Assembly (NCBI RefSeq): GCF_032884065.1
Contig: NC_088880.1
Coordinates: forward strand, 23,227,696 to 23,291,695
Origin: Artemia franciscana
Taxonomy: Eukaryota > Arthropoda > Branchiopoda > Anostraca > Artemiidae
Direction of reading: 5' to 3'
Length of the DNA: 64,000 bases
The first letter of the stretch is position 1. Every line of letters begins with the position of its first letter. Under the pieces are notes generated by a model. The model had not been told where the DNA came from and did not search any database. It saw only the letters and a program-made list of their open reading frames with translations. Shown in pieces: positions 23,960 through 36,210 of this stretch. Position numbers and translations under genes: made by a program.

Positions 23960-24180
23960 CTAGCCCAAGGTTGTTCACATGACTTTTACTGTCATTAAAA
24001 AAAGAAAAAAATTTTAATAGACCGCGTAAAAATAGTTAGTTCATTTTGTCAGTTAAGGTACAAGCGCAAGATTGTTCACTGACTTTTACTGCCACTAAAA
24101 AAAGAAAAGAAAAATAAAAGAAATTCAATAGACCGTAAAAAAAATTGGTTCATTTTATCAGTAAAGGTGCAAGCTCGATC
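23960..24180 (+). repeat. Two-unit ~105-nt tandem duplication
   Basis: The segments GTTCACATGACTTTTACTGTCATT and GTTCACTGACTTTTACTGCCACT each lead into AAAAAAAGAAAA, AATAGACCG and TTCATTTT(G/A)TCAGT. Confidence 0.8.
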
Positions 24181-24294
24181 ATCTTGATAGGGCACCTATG
24201 TACAACTGTATTTCAGAGCCAAACAGTTTGGAAGGGGGACTTCCATAAATCCTGCAAAAATAGACGTACATACGAACCTCAAAAGGGAAAGGAT

Positions 24295-24639
24295 CTACGT
24301 CTTTTTTTCATATATGAAAAAAGCTGTGTCGTAGATTAGCACATTGCCACCTGCTTTATTACAGCTTTGCGATGAAACAACGAAATTGGATTTTACACTA
24401 AAATCCGCTTTTCCTGTAATTGAATTTGATTTTGTCGCCAAGATCATACGTCGGAGCGGGTGTTGTTTGTGGTTAATTTGTTTTCTGCTCCGGTGATACT
24501 GGAAGGCTCTTATACAGTGTTTTCCAAAGGGAGTGAAGAAACCATTTGTCAGTTCTCCCAGATTATATTTCCGAAAAAATAGGATGGACAGGATAGGAAT
24601 AATTATTAGGTCGATCACAGTTGCAGTGACAGCTACAAC
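24295..24639 (-). CDS. Candidate internal exon of unknown membrane protein
   Basis: The open frame on the minus strand starts exactly after an in-frame TAG that is also the AG of a splice-acceptor-like TTCTTTACTAG (24640-24650). It has no ATG at its beginning, as expected for an internal exon. The first ~22 residues (VVAVTATVIDLIIIPILSIL and FF) form a plausible transmembrane helix. They are followed by a basic stretch with RKYNLGELTNGFF and QYHRSRKQINHKQ, then a Ser/Lys-rich tail. Codon choice is less AT-biased than the surroundings. No family is recognised. A stop follows EKKT at the downstream end; a weak GTGGCA donor exists earlier, at the NKAG position. It may be a gene fragment, a pseudogene or a chance ORF. 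Confidence 0.3.
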   Translation of the reverse strand, partial: VVAVTATVIDLIIIPILSILFFRKYNLGELTNGFFTPFGKHCIRAFQYHRSRKQINHKQHPLRRMILATKSNSITGKADFSVKSNFVVSSQSCNKAGGNVLIYDTAFFIYEKKT

Positions 24640-24649
24640 CTAGTAAAGA

Positions 24650-25038
24650 ACGAACCCATTGTGATGTTAGTAAAAGTGATAAGGTGAAATTGGCATATGA
24701 AACAGTTGTTTTTTATTTTATTTGGCAGTCAAGTGAAAATTTTATGTAGTCTTCTGCACGTAATGCTGTACTTTTCAAGATGCTTACCGATTTCTCCCCT
24801 CGCTTTGTTCAGTATTCTACACTTGCATAAACCCAATCTAGGCTTCGAAAATGTTGGAATAATGACAAAAAAAAATGTTTTTTCGCACAAAATATATAAA
24901 ACCACTTAAAGTTTCGTCCATAAACATATAAATGTCTTGTTAGTCAGCTAAATAGGAAGGGGGCATTGGCCCAATGCCTTCCCCCAAGAGTCCAGTGATT
25001 TTGATTTTCATATAGTTTATTTTCTATCAGTATCCATT
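24650..25038. other. Unassigned sequence
   Basis: No recognised feature; a 70-codon plus-strand frame at 24697-24909 has no motif. Confidence 0.4.
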
Positions 25039-25225
25039 CAGAACCGTTCCTAGGGGGCAACTGGGTCAGCTTGCCCAAGCACCGAGGCCGGGGGCGTGGC
25101 TGGGGGATTGCCCAATTCGATCAAACTTTTCTCTTTGATTTGGCTGTTTTGTTTATATTTAAGTGGGGAGGATGGTGCTGTAGTTAATTTTTTCCCAGAC
25201 CCCACCAGCCCTAGAAACGACTCTG
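25039..25225. mobile_element. hAT-like MITE, 187 bp, with 8-bp target duplication
   Basis: The termini are CAGAACCGTTCCTAGGG (25039-25055) and the complement of CAGAGTCGTTTCTAGGG (25209-25225), 13 of 17 matching. They are flanked by TATCCATT (25031-25038) and TATCAATT (25226-25233), an 8-bp direct repeat with one mismatch. CAG-starting ends and 8-bp duplications are characteristic of hAT elements. It is too short to encode transposase. Confidence 0.75.
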
Positions 25226-25233
25226 TATCAATT

Positions 25234-26925
25234 ATAGATTTTGTTCTTGTTTTTACGTTGCATAGCTAGCATCATATTGAAGGAAGTTGACTTACCTGAT
25301 AGGTAAAAATTGTGCTTGACCTAGGTCATTTAGGAGCTAGAAATAGAAGTCCTACTATACTAAATCTCTACTGTATCCATGAATGCTTAAATATGTTACA
25401 TACAAGGTAATATAGTTAAGTAAATATGAATCGACATGCACAGAGTTCAATACCATGCCTGCACCAAAATTAAAGCTGAGTTTCAAAGTTAAAGTTTGAG
25501 TTTCAAACTTTAAAAGCTGACAAACTTTCAAACTTTAAAAGCTGAGTTTCAAAATTATTATCTTTCCAAAATTAAAGCTGAGTTTGACTATTACAAATCA
25601 CACGATAGGAGCTAAAATTTTTCATTTTGTGAATAATTTATATTGCGTACTAGCCCAGAGTGCGAAATATGGACTAAAATAATGAGATTTCGCCAAAAAT
25701 AGAGGTTTGCAACAGGAACATGCGCAAGGGGGAGGCTCGAGGTTCATCCCCTCAAATAGGAAAATTTTCTGAATCTTTGGGCAGTCATTTAAATTATTAA
25801 ATTTGTTTTATTTAGCATTTTGCCCCATGAAAGACCCCCGACGCATGGACAATGTTTGAACTATATTTGGCGAAATTGACTGTTATTTTAAATTTTTACG
25901 TTAGCAAGAACGTGACAGCCAAGCACAGGGGTTCAGATAGCTGTAATAAATTATGAGTAAAGCGCCTAACAAAGTAAATTAGTACAGGTATTTAGTTGTA
26001 AGCAGTTATTTTGCCTCTAAAATATTTTTGAATATTAAGTTGTACATTTCTTTTTATTCTTAAAAGTCCTATGACCAGGGGGAGGGTTTCCTCTTCCATG
26101 AAATATTACGAATACAAGGAATTCCCCCCTTAAGTGAGGCGGATTCAGGAACGTGTGCTTATGGGGATTGTTGAGTTTTTATCTCAACCTCAAAAAATAC
26201 TTACAATTTTCCAATCATTTACTTTATTTTACGTAGTTTTGTTTGTTTTTGTGTTTTCTGGAATCTATTAAATAATTTCACTATTTTGTTTTAGGAATTT
26301 TTTTGTTGTTGTTTGGGATAAATACCGATTCACCTGATAAATAGTTAATTGCTAAGATTAGTGGAGGGTCATCAAGAAATAAGTCATCAAAATGGTAAGA
26401 GCCTAGCTCCGAAAAAATCTCTAATAAATACCAGGATTACTATTTACAGAAACAAACCTTATAGATACATAATTAAATACCAAAAAACCTTTTACTAATG
26501 AAAACAACGAGAGTCAACAAGCGGAAACTTAAAAGCAAACAAATATTCGACATATAAGGGAGAATGCTGCCCCTAGTGGCGGTTCAAGGTCTGTCTTGCG
26601 CCCAGGGTAGAATCTTGAATAGTGCCTCCTCCTGTCTCTCAAAAATTTGCAGGCCAAATTTCACCAAAATTTTCATTTGATAACAGAGTTTCGATTTATT
26701 AGCAGGTTTGAATCACAAATCAAAATTGAATGTCACAAAAATTCAAAATTGAATATCACAAAAAAGTCATTAAAAGTAATTAAACTTGGTTGCTTTTATT
26801 TTCAAGGACTGGAGATGAAGATATGGCAAAAATGAAAAGTTTGGATTTAATTTGCTTATACTTAATACCAACTGCGTCCCCTACTTCATTATAATAAAGA
26901 AATTTTCAAAATTACAAAATCATTA
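25234..26925. other. Unassigned AT-rich sequence
   Basis: No gene is recognised. A small cluster of AGCTGAGTTTCAAA/CTTTAAA repeats lies at about 25480-25580. ORFs such as 26647-26835 are lysine/phenylalanine-rich and unsupported. Confidence 0.4.
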
Positions 26926-26929
26926 TAAT

Positions 26930-27655
26930 TTTGAAAAAAAAAACCTAACAGCTATGTCTTTGGAGACGACTTACTCCCTCACAGTCCCGGGGGAGGAGCT
27001 ATAAGTTACAAACTTTGACTAGTGTTTATATATAGTAATGGTTATTGGGAAGTGTGCAGACGTTTTCAGGGAAATTTTTATTGGATAGGCAGGGGTTGAG
27101 GGGAGGGGATTACATGGAAGGATCTTTCCATGGATGAATTTTTCATGGAAGGAGAGAATTTCCACGGAGGGGGCGCAGGATTTTCTAATATTATTTAAAA
27201 CAAAAAACAATGAAAAGATAAATATGAGAAACATTTTTCAACTGAAAGTAAGGAGCAGCATTAAAACAAAACGAACGGAAATTATTACGGATATGAGGGG
27301 TTCATCTCCTCCTAAATACCTGTTCTTTACGCAATTTTTTTTTGTCATTTCAACTATTTCTTCTACGGCCTTTGTGATTCAGGGGTCATTCTTAAAGAAC
27401 TGGGACAAAATTTAAGCTTTAGTGTAAAGAGCAAGGTATTAAAGAGGGGGCAAACCCCCTTATATACGTAATAAAAGCCTAAACAAAGGTAATTCGGAAG
27501 TTACGTATATTTTTTATTAATAAAAATGCTCGTAAGAAATTAAAAGTTCTAGTTGCCTTTTTAAGTAACCAAAAGATTGAACGGCAACTAAGCCTCATCC
27601 CCCACTCCTTTTTCCTCAAAACCGTCCGATCAAAACTAAGAAAAAGCCATTTAGC

Positions 27656-27716
<61 letters not shown>

Positions 27717-28080
27717 CAAATTTCGTTCTAAATATTCATGTGCGGAGAGCCAAAATCAAAACATACATTAATTCAAAAACATTCAGAAATTAAATTAAAA
27801 AACAAGTTTTTTAACTGAAAGTAAGAAGCGACATTAAAATTTAACGAACAGAATTACTCCGTATATGAAAGAGGCTGTTCCCTCCTCAACGCCCCACTCT
27901 TTACGCTAAAGTTTTTCACTGTTTAAAAAGTAGATTTGAGAGGAAGAGTCAAACTTTAGCGTAAAGAACAGGGCGTTGAGGAGGGAACAGCACCTTTTAT
28001 ATACGGAGTAATTTCTGTTCGTTTTAAGTTTCAATGTCGCTCCTTACTTTCAGTTAAAAAAACTTTTTTATTTATTTATA
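26930..28080 (+). repeat. R-family dispersed repeat, plus copy lacking 5' half
   Basis: It starts at GGAGACGACTTACTCCCTCA, then a variant-2 hairpin (about 27250-27475), a 58-nt poly(A) (27658-27715) at the site where other copies have a few A, and a variant-1 hairpin (about 27825-28065). Confidence 0.9.
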
Positions 28081-29595
28081 TCTGCTTAAAAGGTCAATAT
28101 TAAACATCACTAACCCCTTTTCCTTCGTATAGTTTGTCTGCATGTCTTAAGACAAATACTCCAATGTGCGGCAGTTTGCTTCCAAAAATTTTCACAGCAT
28201 TACATTTTGGTCCCACTAAGGATCAAATTGTTGAATTAAATGACAAAATGGAGAACAGCGCTTTGCCGTGTCACAATCTTTTTGTTACTTGAAACCAGCT
28301 CGACAGCTTTAAATTTCCGTTTAAACGTTCCCTCACTCAGTATTATGCGTTTGCCATTAAAAAGTCAGCATATAGTGACCATCCATCTCGGGCAAAATTC
28401 AGGATTTCGCAATTTCAGATATAACGGCTTGAAACCTCAGGCATGTATTTCTCAGACATGCTGAATTTGATGGTGCCATCTTCTTCAAGATAATCCTTCC
28501 AATTTTTATGGGTGTTTCCCTCTTCTCGAAGTTATGTAAACTGTTGTATTTAGATTTTCAGCGTCATTTGAGAAGGATCACTCTATACTTACCATCCATA
28601 ACCAAGAGTGCATCCAGGATTTTTGATCGGAGGGGGTGGGGTTCACAATGAAAAACTTCGAAAACTGCAACAAAAATTTGTTTGTATACATATTTTTATT
28701 GTTTTTACTAGTCAGATTTTTTTTTTTTGGGGGGGGGGGGAAGGGGAGCGGTGGTGTTGAACAAACTTCCTCTACCGTTTACCATTCATGATTATTGTCC
28801 ATAACCATGCATTTTTTTTTATTACTCTCCTGTTATACAGCTTAATTTAAGCAGGATAGATATATATCTCTCATCCTTCTTCTGATCATAAGACTGAATG
28901 TCAGCAGAACTAATTCTGACAAAAGTCGATCAAGATGCACGCTACTTGAAACATGACATAACACGTGCTAAAGCACTTGTGAGCATAAAAAGATAATTGA
29001 TATGAAAAATATTTCTACCTAATAGTGTGTATGTCTTGATAAGGGGAATACTCAAGAATGATGATTCCCTGTTGCCTATTTCCATACCGTTCCTAATCTA
29101 CGCTGTATTATTCCCTGTAGGCCGGAAACATAATTGTCGAGGCATAAATACATATGCAATTTCAGAGATTTTTACTATTGCTTTCACGTTAGCTATGGTA
29201 TATTTCCGTTCTTTTCCCATGACGGTGCTAGAACAAATTTCTAGATTATGACTATGACTGTCTTCTGCAGCAAAGATCATGGGTAACATATAAGAGTGGA
29301 AACTAGGACTGGTGCCAAGTTCTAGGACTAGAGTCGACAAAAAATCGCTAGTCCCATCAAGTATTTGGCGCTTCTTGGCATTGTTTTTAAACTGTGTAAT
29401 TTATTTCAGAAACTGAAATCACATCCTTATTACTAAACTAATTTTGTCAATTAAACTAATTTTACCATATTATTATTTTCAAGAATGCTATTTTTTCCCG
29501 TAATTTCCCAATAACAAATACAATATGTGAATAGTGAGTAAATTACGTCACCTACAGCCCTTCTCTCAGGGATTATGAGGGTTCACACGATCTCC
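28081..29595. other. Mostly unassigned; R-family shred and G-run
   Basis: 28380-28560 resembles a degenerate minus-strand R-family piece (ACATGCTGAATTTGATGGTG, then GGGTGTTTCCCTCTTCTCG). A 10-G run lies at about 28731-28740. Open frames on both strands at 29027-29340 have no recognised motif. Confidence 0.4.
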
Positions 29596-29599
29596 GAAG

Positions 29600-30070
29600 G
29601 TAAATTTATTGGAATTTTCAACTATGCTGAATCAAGTAGCTATCTCAAAATTTTGATCAGAAGTCTTCGGTGAAAAAGGGTGTGGGAGGGGGGGTATGTT
29701 ACTTAAAAAGGGCACTAGAACTTTTGATTTCCGTACAAATGAGCACTATCCCTATCTATTAGGACCGTTAGTTCTAGTTGACTACCCCTGAAAAAACATC
29801 ATATTTATGATCACTTGATTTTCATTAAGATAACTTGGCTTTTTGGGTGTTTCCCCCTCCCCACCTCTTCGAAAATCAGACAAATTTTCCTAGCCTCGTA
29901 GCTTTGAATGGGTAGCAGTAACCTTAATGCATTTTACGTATTTGGAATCAGCATAAAAATCAAATACTTTCGATGTATCTCTTGTTCTGAAAGTTGTGTT
30001 TTTTAAATTTTTGGTCACTATTAGGTCGAGTAGCTCCTTACTACAGTTTGTTACCATGAACTGTTTGATT
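29600..30070 (-). repeat. R-family fragment, minus copy
   Basis: It runs from the CAAGTAGCTATCTCAAAATT box through GGGCACTAGAACTTTTGATT, CCTCGTAGCTTTGAATGGG and the end TAGCTCCTTACTACAG with GTTACCATGAACTG. The hairpin half of the element is absent. Confidence 0.85.
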
Positions 30071-31444
30071 CTGAACTTATAACTTACAGCTTATGGCACC
30101 GTTAATATATACTCATTGGATGGATAAATTTTTGTTATTGCTATTTACAATCTTCACTCTAAGAGGTCGTAGGAATTTGTCTATAAATCTAGAGTCATCT
30201 TGAAAAAAAAATATAAATTCCTTTATTGTTTGGATAAGGAGGTGAATGCCACAACCATGATACAAAGAAAGAATGAAAAACAGCAGTGATTCCAGTGTTT
30301 CCGTGGAGTGATTCCAGCAGTGATTCCAGCGTTATTATGCCGAATCATTTTCGGATAATTTTCAAATAAAAACCTAAAATTTTGGTTTTACTTTTTTGTA
30401 TTTCTTTTTTTAATTTTCAAAGAAAGTTAATCAAGTTTTCTGTTTGATATTGAATACGAATATCGCAGATGAAATTGAACTTTTTTTTCTTGATTTGACC
30501 AAAATGCTTCTCGGGGCATTCAAAAATTCTAGAGCAGAATTCTGCTGCTCTAGAATTCTTATTCTACTGTTTTTAATGAGTGAAAATTTTATTCGCATTA
30601 ATATTTTAGTTTCTAGGCATGATTCACTAAAAGTAGGAAAGGGGAGGAGGTGATAGGCACATTGCTGTATCCTTTCCGTGCATTTACATGCGGGCTTTGA
30701 AGATTGTTTTCATATATAAAGAGAGAAAACGGTATGAAAAGCTATAAATTTCTGTTATACTTTTAATTCCTCAAAGAGGTTTTCTAGTATGAATAATTTT
30801 ATTCTCTATATCTATTATGTATCTTTTGAGCATTCTACAAGTTTCATATGTCTGAAACAATTTTCTCTTTCTTATCTGCTTCTCTTTATTTCCAAGTATC
30901 TAGTGGGAAGATGTTTTCTTTTTTTCCACCAATTTCGTGTAACAGTTCTGCTTGGGTGACAAGATTTTTCCTACATTTTGGTTTATTGCCTCGATAATCG
31001 CCTATTTCTTTGCAGTGATAGAAACTTCCACAAAGATCCGCCCACCGAAGCTTTGGAATTCAATGAGAAATCTGATTGGGAACGTTATTAGAGAGCGGCG
31101 GCGCGTTTTACTTCTAGAAAGCTTATTTCTTGAGACACCCTCCCTTATTGTAAATTCGGATTTTGAAGGGTGAAGAGCTATATAGCTTGCTATTATTTGA
31201 TTTGAAGACACTGAAGGTAAGAACTAACGAGAGTTACCTTTTAAAACAAAAGTTATTTCGGCCGTCCTACAATATACGCTATGATTTTGTTAAGATTAAG
31301 TTTCCCTTTCCTATGCAAAAGGACCATATTGGAATCTATGATGGAGAAAGGTGAAATTTCGGATCGGCAAGGATTCGAGCAGATTCTTTTGGGTCGGTTA
31401 CAACGTCACAACTGCTCCTATTTCGCACACTTTTGCAATTCAAA
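30071..31444. other. Unassigned sequence
   Basis: No recognised gene. A short duplicated phrase (GTGATTCCAG) lies at 30280-30330. The plus-strand frames at 30952-31598 are discussed among the rejected items. Confidence 0.4.
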
Positions 31445-33005
31445 CAGCAAGGAGCGACCCGGCTCAATAGTAACCAAAAACCTAAAAAATGGAATTTTGA
31501 TACCAATAGCTACATCAAAAGAATCACATTTTGATGCTGATTTTAATTATATACGTTTCATCAAGTTAAGTCTTACCTATCAAAAGTTACGTGCCTGAGA
31601 AAATTTGCCTTATTTTAGAAAATAGAGAGAAACACCCCCTAATTGTCATAGAATCTTAACGAAAATCATACTATCAGATTCAGCACATCAGAGAACCCTA
31701 TTTTAGGAGTTTCAAGCTCCTATCTACAAAAATGTGGAGTTTTGTATTTTTTGCCAGAAGGCAGATCACGGATGCGTGTTTATTTGTTTGGGTTGTTTTT
31801 TGTTTTTTTGTTTTTTCCAGGGGTGATCGTATCGACCCAGTGATCCTAGAATGTTGCGAGAAAGCTCTTTCTAACGGAAATGAAAGGTTTTAGTGCCCTT
31901 TTTAAGTGACCAAAAAAATGGAGCGCACCTAGGTCCCCTCCCACGCTAATTATTTTCCCAAAGTCCACGGATCAAAATTCTGAGATAGCCATTTTATTTA
32001 ACGTAGTCGAAAAACCTTACAACTATGTCTTTGGGGACGACTTACTCCCCCACAGTCCCCGTGGGAGGGGCTACAAGTTACAAACTTTGACCGGTGTTTA
32101 CATATAGTAATGGTTATTCGGAAGTGTACAAACGTTTTCAGGGGGATTTTTTGGTTGGGGGTGGGGTTGAGAAGAGGGGGATATGATGGGGGAACTTTCC
32201 ATCGAGGAATATGTAATGGGGGAAGAAAATTTCCATGAAGGGAGCGCAGGATATTCTAGCATTATTAAAAAAAAAAAAACAATGAAAAAATAAATATGAA
32301 AAAGTTTTTTCAGCTGGAAGTAAGGAGCAGCATTAAAACTTAAAACGAACAGAAATTATTACGCATATGAGGGGCTCACCTGCTCCTAATACCTTTCTCT
32401 TTTCGCTAAAGTATTTTTAGTAATTTCAACTATTTATTCTACGGCTTTTGTGATTCAGGGATCATTCTTAATGAATTGGGACAAAATTTAAGCTTTAGTG
32501 TAAAGAGCGAGGTACTAACGAGGGGGTGAACTCCTTCATATATATAATAAAAACATGAGAATACAAAAGTTCGTTACGTAGGCTAATTTATCTTTTACTA
32601 ACAAAAACATTCGTAAAAAATTAGAAGTTCTAGTTGCCTTCTTAAGTCACCAAAAAAAAATCGGAGGGCAACTAAGATTCCCCCCCCCCCGCTCTTTTTT
32701 GCTCAAAATCATTCGACCAAACCATGAGAAAACCATTTAGCCAAAAAAAATAAATGTACAAATTTCGTTTTAATTATTCTTCTGCGGAGAGCCAAAATCA
32801 AAACATGCATTGATTCAAAAACGTTCAGAAATTGAATAAAAAAACAAGTTTTTTTAACTGAAAGTAAGGAGCGACATTAAAACTTAAAACGAACAGAAAT
32901 TACTTCGTATATGAAAGGGGCTGCTTTCTCATCAACGCCCCACCCTTTACGCTAAATTGTTTTACTGTTTCAAAAAGAAGAGTTGAGAGAAAGAGTCAAA
33001 CTTTT
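31445..33005 (+). repeat. R-family dispersed repeat, plus copy (near reference)
   Basis: It starts CAAGGAGCGACCCGGCTCAA and keeps all modules in order: the CTCCTATCTACAAAAATGTG box (about 31720), the GATCGTATCGACCCAGTG box (31825), GGGGACGACTTACTCCCCCA (32033), a variant-2 hairpin (32340-32545), the GCGGAGAGCCAAAATCAAAA box (32783), and the first arm of the variant-1 hairpin, cut at about 33005. Only the outer hairpin at the 5' end and the last arm are missing. There are no conserved ORFs. Confidence 0.92.
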
Positions 33006-33531
33006 TATTTAATTTTACCAAAGACTGAATTCAGAATGAGTTTATAGATTTCTTTTTCAACCTTCGTCTTTGGTTTAGAACATTTACTGACAAAGATGTC
33101 AGTAAACATTTTCATGCATGGCTTCCTACAATACGCATTCCTACAATAAACAACTTTCGCCGATTTTTGTTTGAATCTTAACAGATTTTAACGGATTTTA
33201 ACATAAATGTTGGTAAACATTAGATTCCGAACTCAGATAAGAAAAAGACACCTAACGACCTCGCAGATTTAACTCGTGATACAGTTGAAGGCAGAACCAT
33301 ATATGGCCAATTTAGCTTAAAATCAGTTTTCAGAGGGTATAGGGCTTGGTTTTGAGAACCAAAAAAGATTCTTTTTTTTATCGTATTCCCTCAACTTTTT
33401 TGTGAGCTTTTCTATCTTAGGAACATTAGAAAATTAGTCGACTATATTTACAAATAGAAAATCCAAACACCACTTAAAAACATTGAAATTAGTAACAAAA
33501 TTAACAGTCTTTTGAAAACGAATAGTAGTAA
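33006..33531. other. Unassigned sequence
   Basis: Nothing recognisable. Confidence 0.4.
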
Positions 33532-33677
33532 CAGGCGCGTCAATTGGGAAAACACAGGGGATTATCTTTACCTTTTTTCTGTATTTCCATATGAAAAAAT
33601 TTAAATCGTCCCCCTTTGTTTTGAAAATACATTTCATAATTCCCCCTTCTTTATATATTCTTGAATTGACACCCCTG
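33532..33677. mobile_element. Small MITE, 146 bp, family shared with 55480-55654
   Basis: The ends are CAGGCGCGTCAATT (33532-33545) and the complement of CAGGGGTGTCAATT (33664-33677). Flanks AGTAGTAA and TGTAGTGG share GTAGT. The interior AAAATACATTTCATAATTCC block is similar to one in the element at 55.5 kb. It is likely a hAT-type non-autonomous element. Confidence 0.6.
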
Positions 33678-33988
33678 TGTAGTGGGTTTTGTTAAAGTAT
33701 TTATATTAAAGAATTAAGTTTTAGAAATACGTTTTTAGATTTAGAAAGGCGTCAGGGAATCAATCTCTACCTGTCCTGAAACAAAAAACCATACTTTGCA
33801 TATAAATAGTTAAAGATTCCTAATGATAAAATATGTTTGAAATAATTATCGTAGTTAGCCTAAATTAATTGCTGCTTAGTTGAGTCATTCGTTTTTTTTT
33901 GAAGTTACCATTAACGTTATGATAAACGTCAAATATGGCCTGGGAAACCAGTTAAACATAATTGTATCCATGGTAGGTCATTGTGAAA

Positions 33989-34159
33989 CAGGGTTGTCAA
34001 TCCTCGTGTTTTATCACTATTTCTAGTGATTTTTTATGTCGCCTAAACGAAAAAATCACTAATCAGCACAAAAATCACTAAGGTATTGAAGACAATCACT
34101 AATCAACAAAAAAAATCACTAAAATCTACGGTTTATTCTTTCACCGGATGGGAACCCTG
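33989..34159. mobile_element. hAT-like MITE with CAGGGTT ends and AATCACTA repeats
   Basis: The left end CAGGGTTGTCAATCC and right end (complement) CAGGGTTCCCATCC form imperfect terminal inverted repeats. Flanks TTGTGAAA/GTATGAAG match at 5 of 8 positions. The interior has several AATCACTA motifs in both orientations. CAGGGTTGCCA-type termini are common in hAT MITEs. Confidence 0.55.
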
Positions 34160-35165
34160 GTATGAAGGCTAGTACTAACTGAAATAAGTGTATAGCCATG
34201 AATCAAAGTGTTTTGTATAGAGCAGTCGACGTAACAATTGATGTATCCCATGGTCGGCTCGTTGATTCCGATTGATCTTTTCTTTTCCGTCTGAATGGTC
34301 CTTTTTAGAGTTTTTTTTTTTTTTTTAATATGATTGTCATTAAATACTAGTCATTAAATACTAGTCATTGCTGAAGTAACATTTTCCATTTCCTGTCTAT
34401 TTCCCTTTTCCGTGTAATTTTGACATTTTCGGGAAAATACCATGTCTCAGGGGTCCGGTAAGCTTTTTTTGAAATACGCGAGCGTATTTATAAAAAAGAT
34501 GTCACTACAGTTGACTAAAATCCTAGTAGTTGTGCATAGAGTCAGAAGCACACATTTTCAAAGCTGGTGTAAACGTCCCCAAATATAAGTAATATTTTGT
34601 TGACAAGGCCACTTGCAACTACTTTAATTGTAAATTCACCAGTAGCGGATCAAGGACTTCGAGAAGGGGAGGGGAAGAACTAAATCCGGAAATGAATATT
34701 ATATTTTATCGTGGGGACTTAAAATTCTCACAGACCAAAAGGAGTTCTGCCAATTTCCTAAGTATGAAAAAACTAAACCAAGAAGAGTTTTATTTTGCAG
34801 GAGTAACTGTCTAGTGTTCCTGTAAAGTAGTACTGGATGAGCAAATGCTGAAAAGACTTCACTGTTACGCAAAGGATTTTAAAGTCCTAAAAAATTAGCA
34901 TTGAGAAACGTCTGAATAGTTTCTTCACAAGCTCTGTTCGAGTTGGTCCGTATAGGTCCATATAAATTGTAGTCTCAGAAATAGTTATTCTGTAAAACTA
35001 GGAATAGCTAGAGCAGCTAAAATTGTGTCTTTGGAAGTTTTTTGTTCCATTTTACTTCCACTCTGTACCGCTTCCCCGTCCCAGACGGTGACTTTTTCAA
35101 AAATGGGTAAGCTGCTGTGCTACATGAAAGAAAACGTCACGAATTTCGAATCTGGAATAGCTAAA
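34160..35165. other. Unassigned sequence
   Basis: No gene is recognised. A duplicated CATTAAATACTAGT phrase lies at 34338-34365. Confidence 0.4.
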
Positions 35166-35167
35166 AC

Positions 35168-36165
35168 TATACTACTACTACTACTTCTAACGACTCACCG
35201 CTGCACCAAGCCACCTGAGGCCAAAATAACTACGCAAGCTCCTCCTCCATCCTAATCGACTCAAAACCTTCCTCTTTATGCCCTCCCAGGAACTTCTCAT
35301 TTCCTTTTAATCTTTCTTTATGACATCCTCCCTCACCAACCGTGGACGACCTGCTTTTCGTTTAGCCCTAGACAGTTGGCCAAACGCACAATCTTTGACA
35401 ATCTGTCATCCTTTATCCGCGGAACGTGCCCTGACCACATCAAACTTTCTTTTGTTATAGCCCTAGAAAGCGGGATCTAATTATACTTTTCGCTCAGCCT
35501 ACTGTTTGAAATACGGCCAGTCAGCAGGGACCCAGAACAATCCGTAGGAAAATTCTCTGGAAAACACCTAGCAAATCTTCATTCCTTTTTCGGAGCGTCC
35601 ATGCTTCAGAACCATATTTGACCAATGTCATCACTGTAGCTTCCAATATTTTAATCTTGGTTTGCAGAAATATTTTCCTAATCTTCGAAACTTTTTTTTT
35701 GACTGTGCAGAAACGACCTGAGCTTTATGAAGCTGTGAACTTGATCAATTTTTTCGTTACCCAACATCACCTTTGCATCTTCACTTATTCCTAGTCTTAT
35801 CGACTTAGTCTTCTTAACATTAATTTTCAAACCTATTCTACCACTTTGAACTCGTAAAACCTCTTAAAGCTTATTCATTTTGCTCACACTTTCGTCTAGG
35901 ATGCTTAAATCATCAGCATAATGTAAGTCCAAGAATTCTTTTCCTTCCCATTCGATTCTGTGCTCCCCCATTGCCTTTCCTATTCATCATAGTCCATCAA
36001 AATGATGCATATAAAGCAGGATAGAAAACAACCCTGCTTAGCTGCTGACCTCAGTTCCCACCTTGACCGCAGCAGTGTTAATCTCGTATATAGCAATAAT
36101 ACTTTAATGTATATGTCTGGTATATCATACGAAGGTATGACCTTCGCTAAACCTCTTCTATCAAC
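35168..36165 (-). pseudogene. RTE-like non-LTR reverse transcriptase fragment
   Basis: The minus strand encodes the C-terminal half of a non-LTR reverse transcriptase. Boxes in order are KQGCFLSCFICIILMD (motif B, about 36040), FLDLHYADDLSILDESVSKM (catalytic YADD, about 35930-35880), IGLKINVKKTKSIRLG (about 35840), MLGNEKIDQV (about 35770), then a thumb and a Trp/Arg-rich tail with WRRSLRSYFG-like residues near the 3' end. Several stops, frameshifts and a deletion after DQV are present. The 3' end is a (TAG)n tract on this strand (35168-35185). The 5' side stops at the inverted repeat and (TA)n near 36165-36215. RTE/BovB-type affinity is my reading of the motif style; a search would settle it. 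Confidence 0.8.
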
Positions 36166-36210
36166 ATAATCATAATACATACATAACATGTTTACGTATC
36201 AAAATATAAC

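Noticed and set aside
29027..29340. Overlapping 74- and 80-codon frames on opposite strands
   Set aside because: No start, splice or family evidence decides between them; likely chance.
31018..31173. Possible exon after CTATTTCTTTGCAG at 31017
   Set aside because: An acceptor-like site is followed by two competing open frames (ETSTKIRPPKLWNSM and DRNFHKDPPTEALEF), neither with a recognised family or clear donor; too weak to list as a gene.
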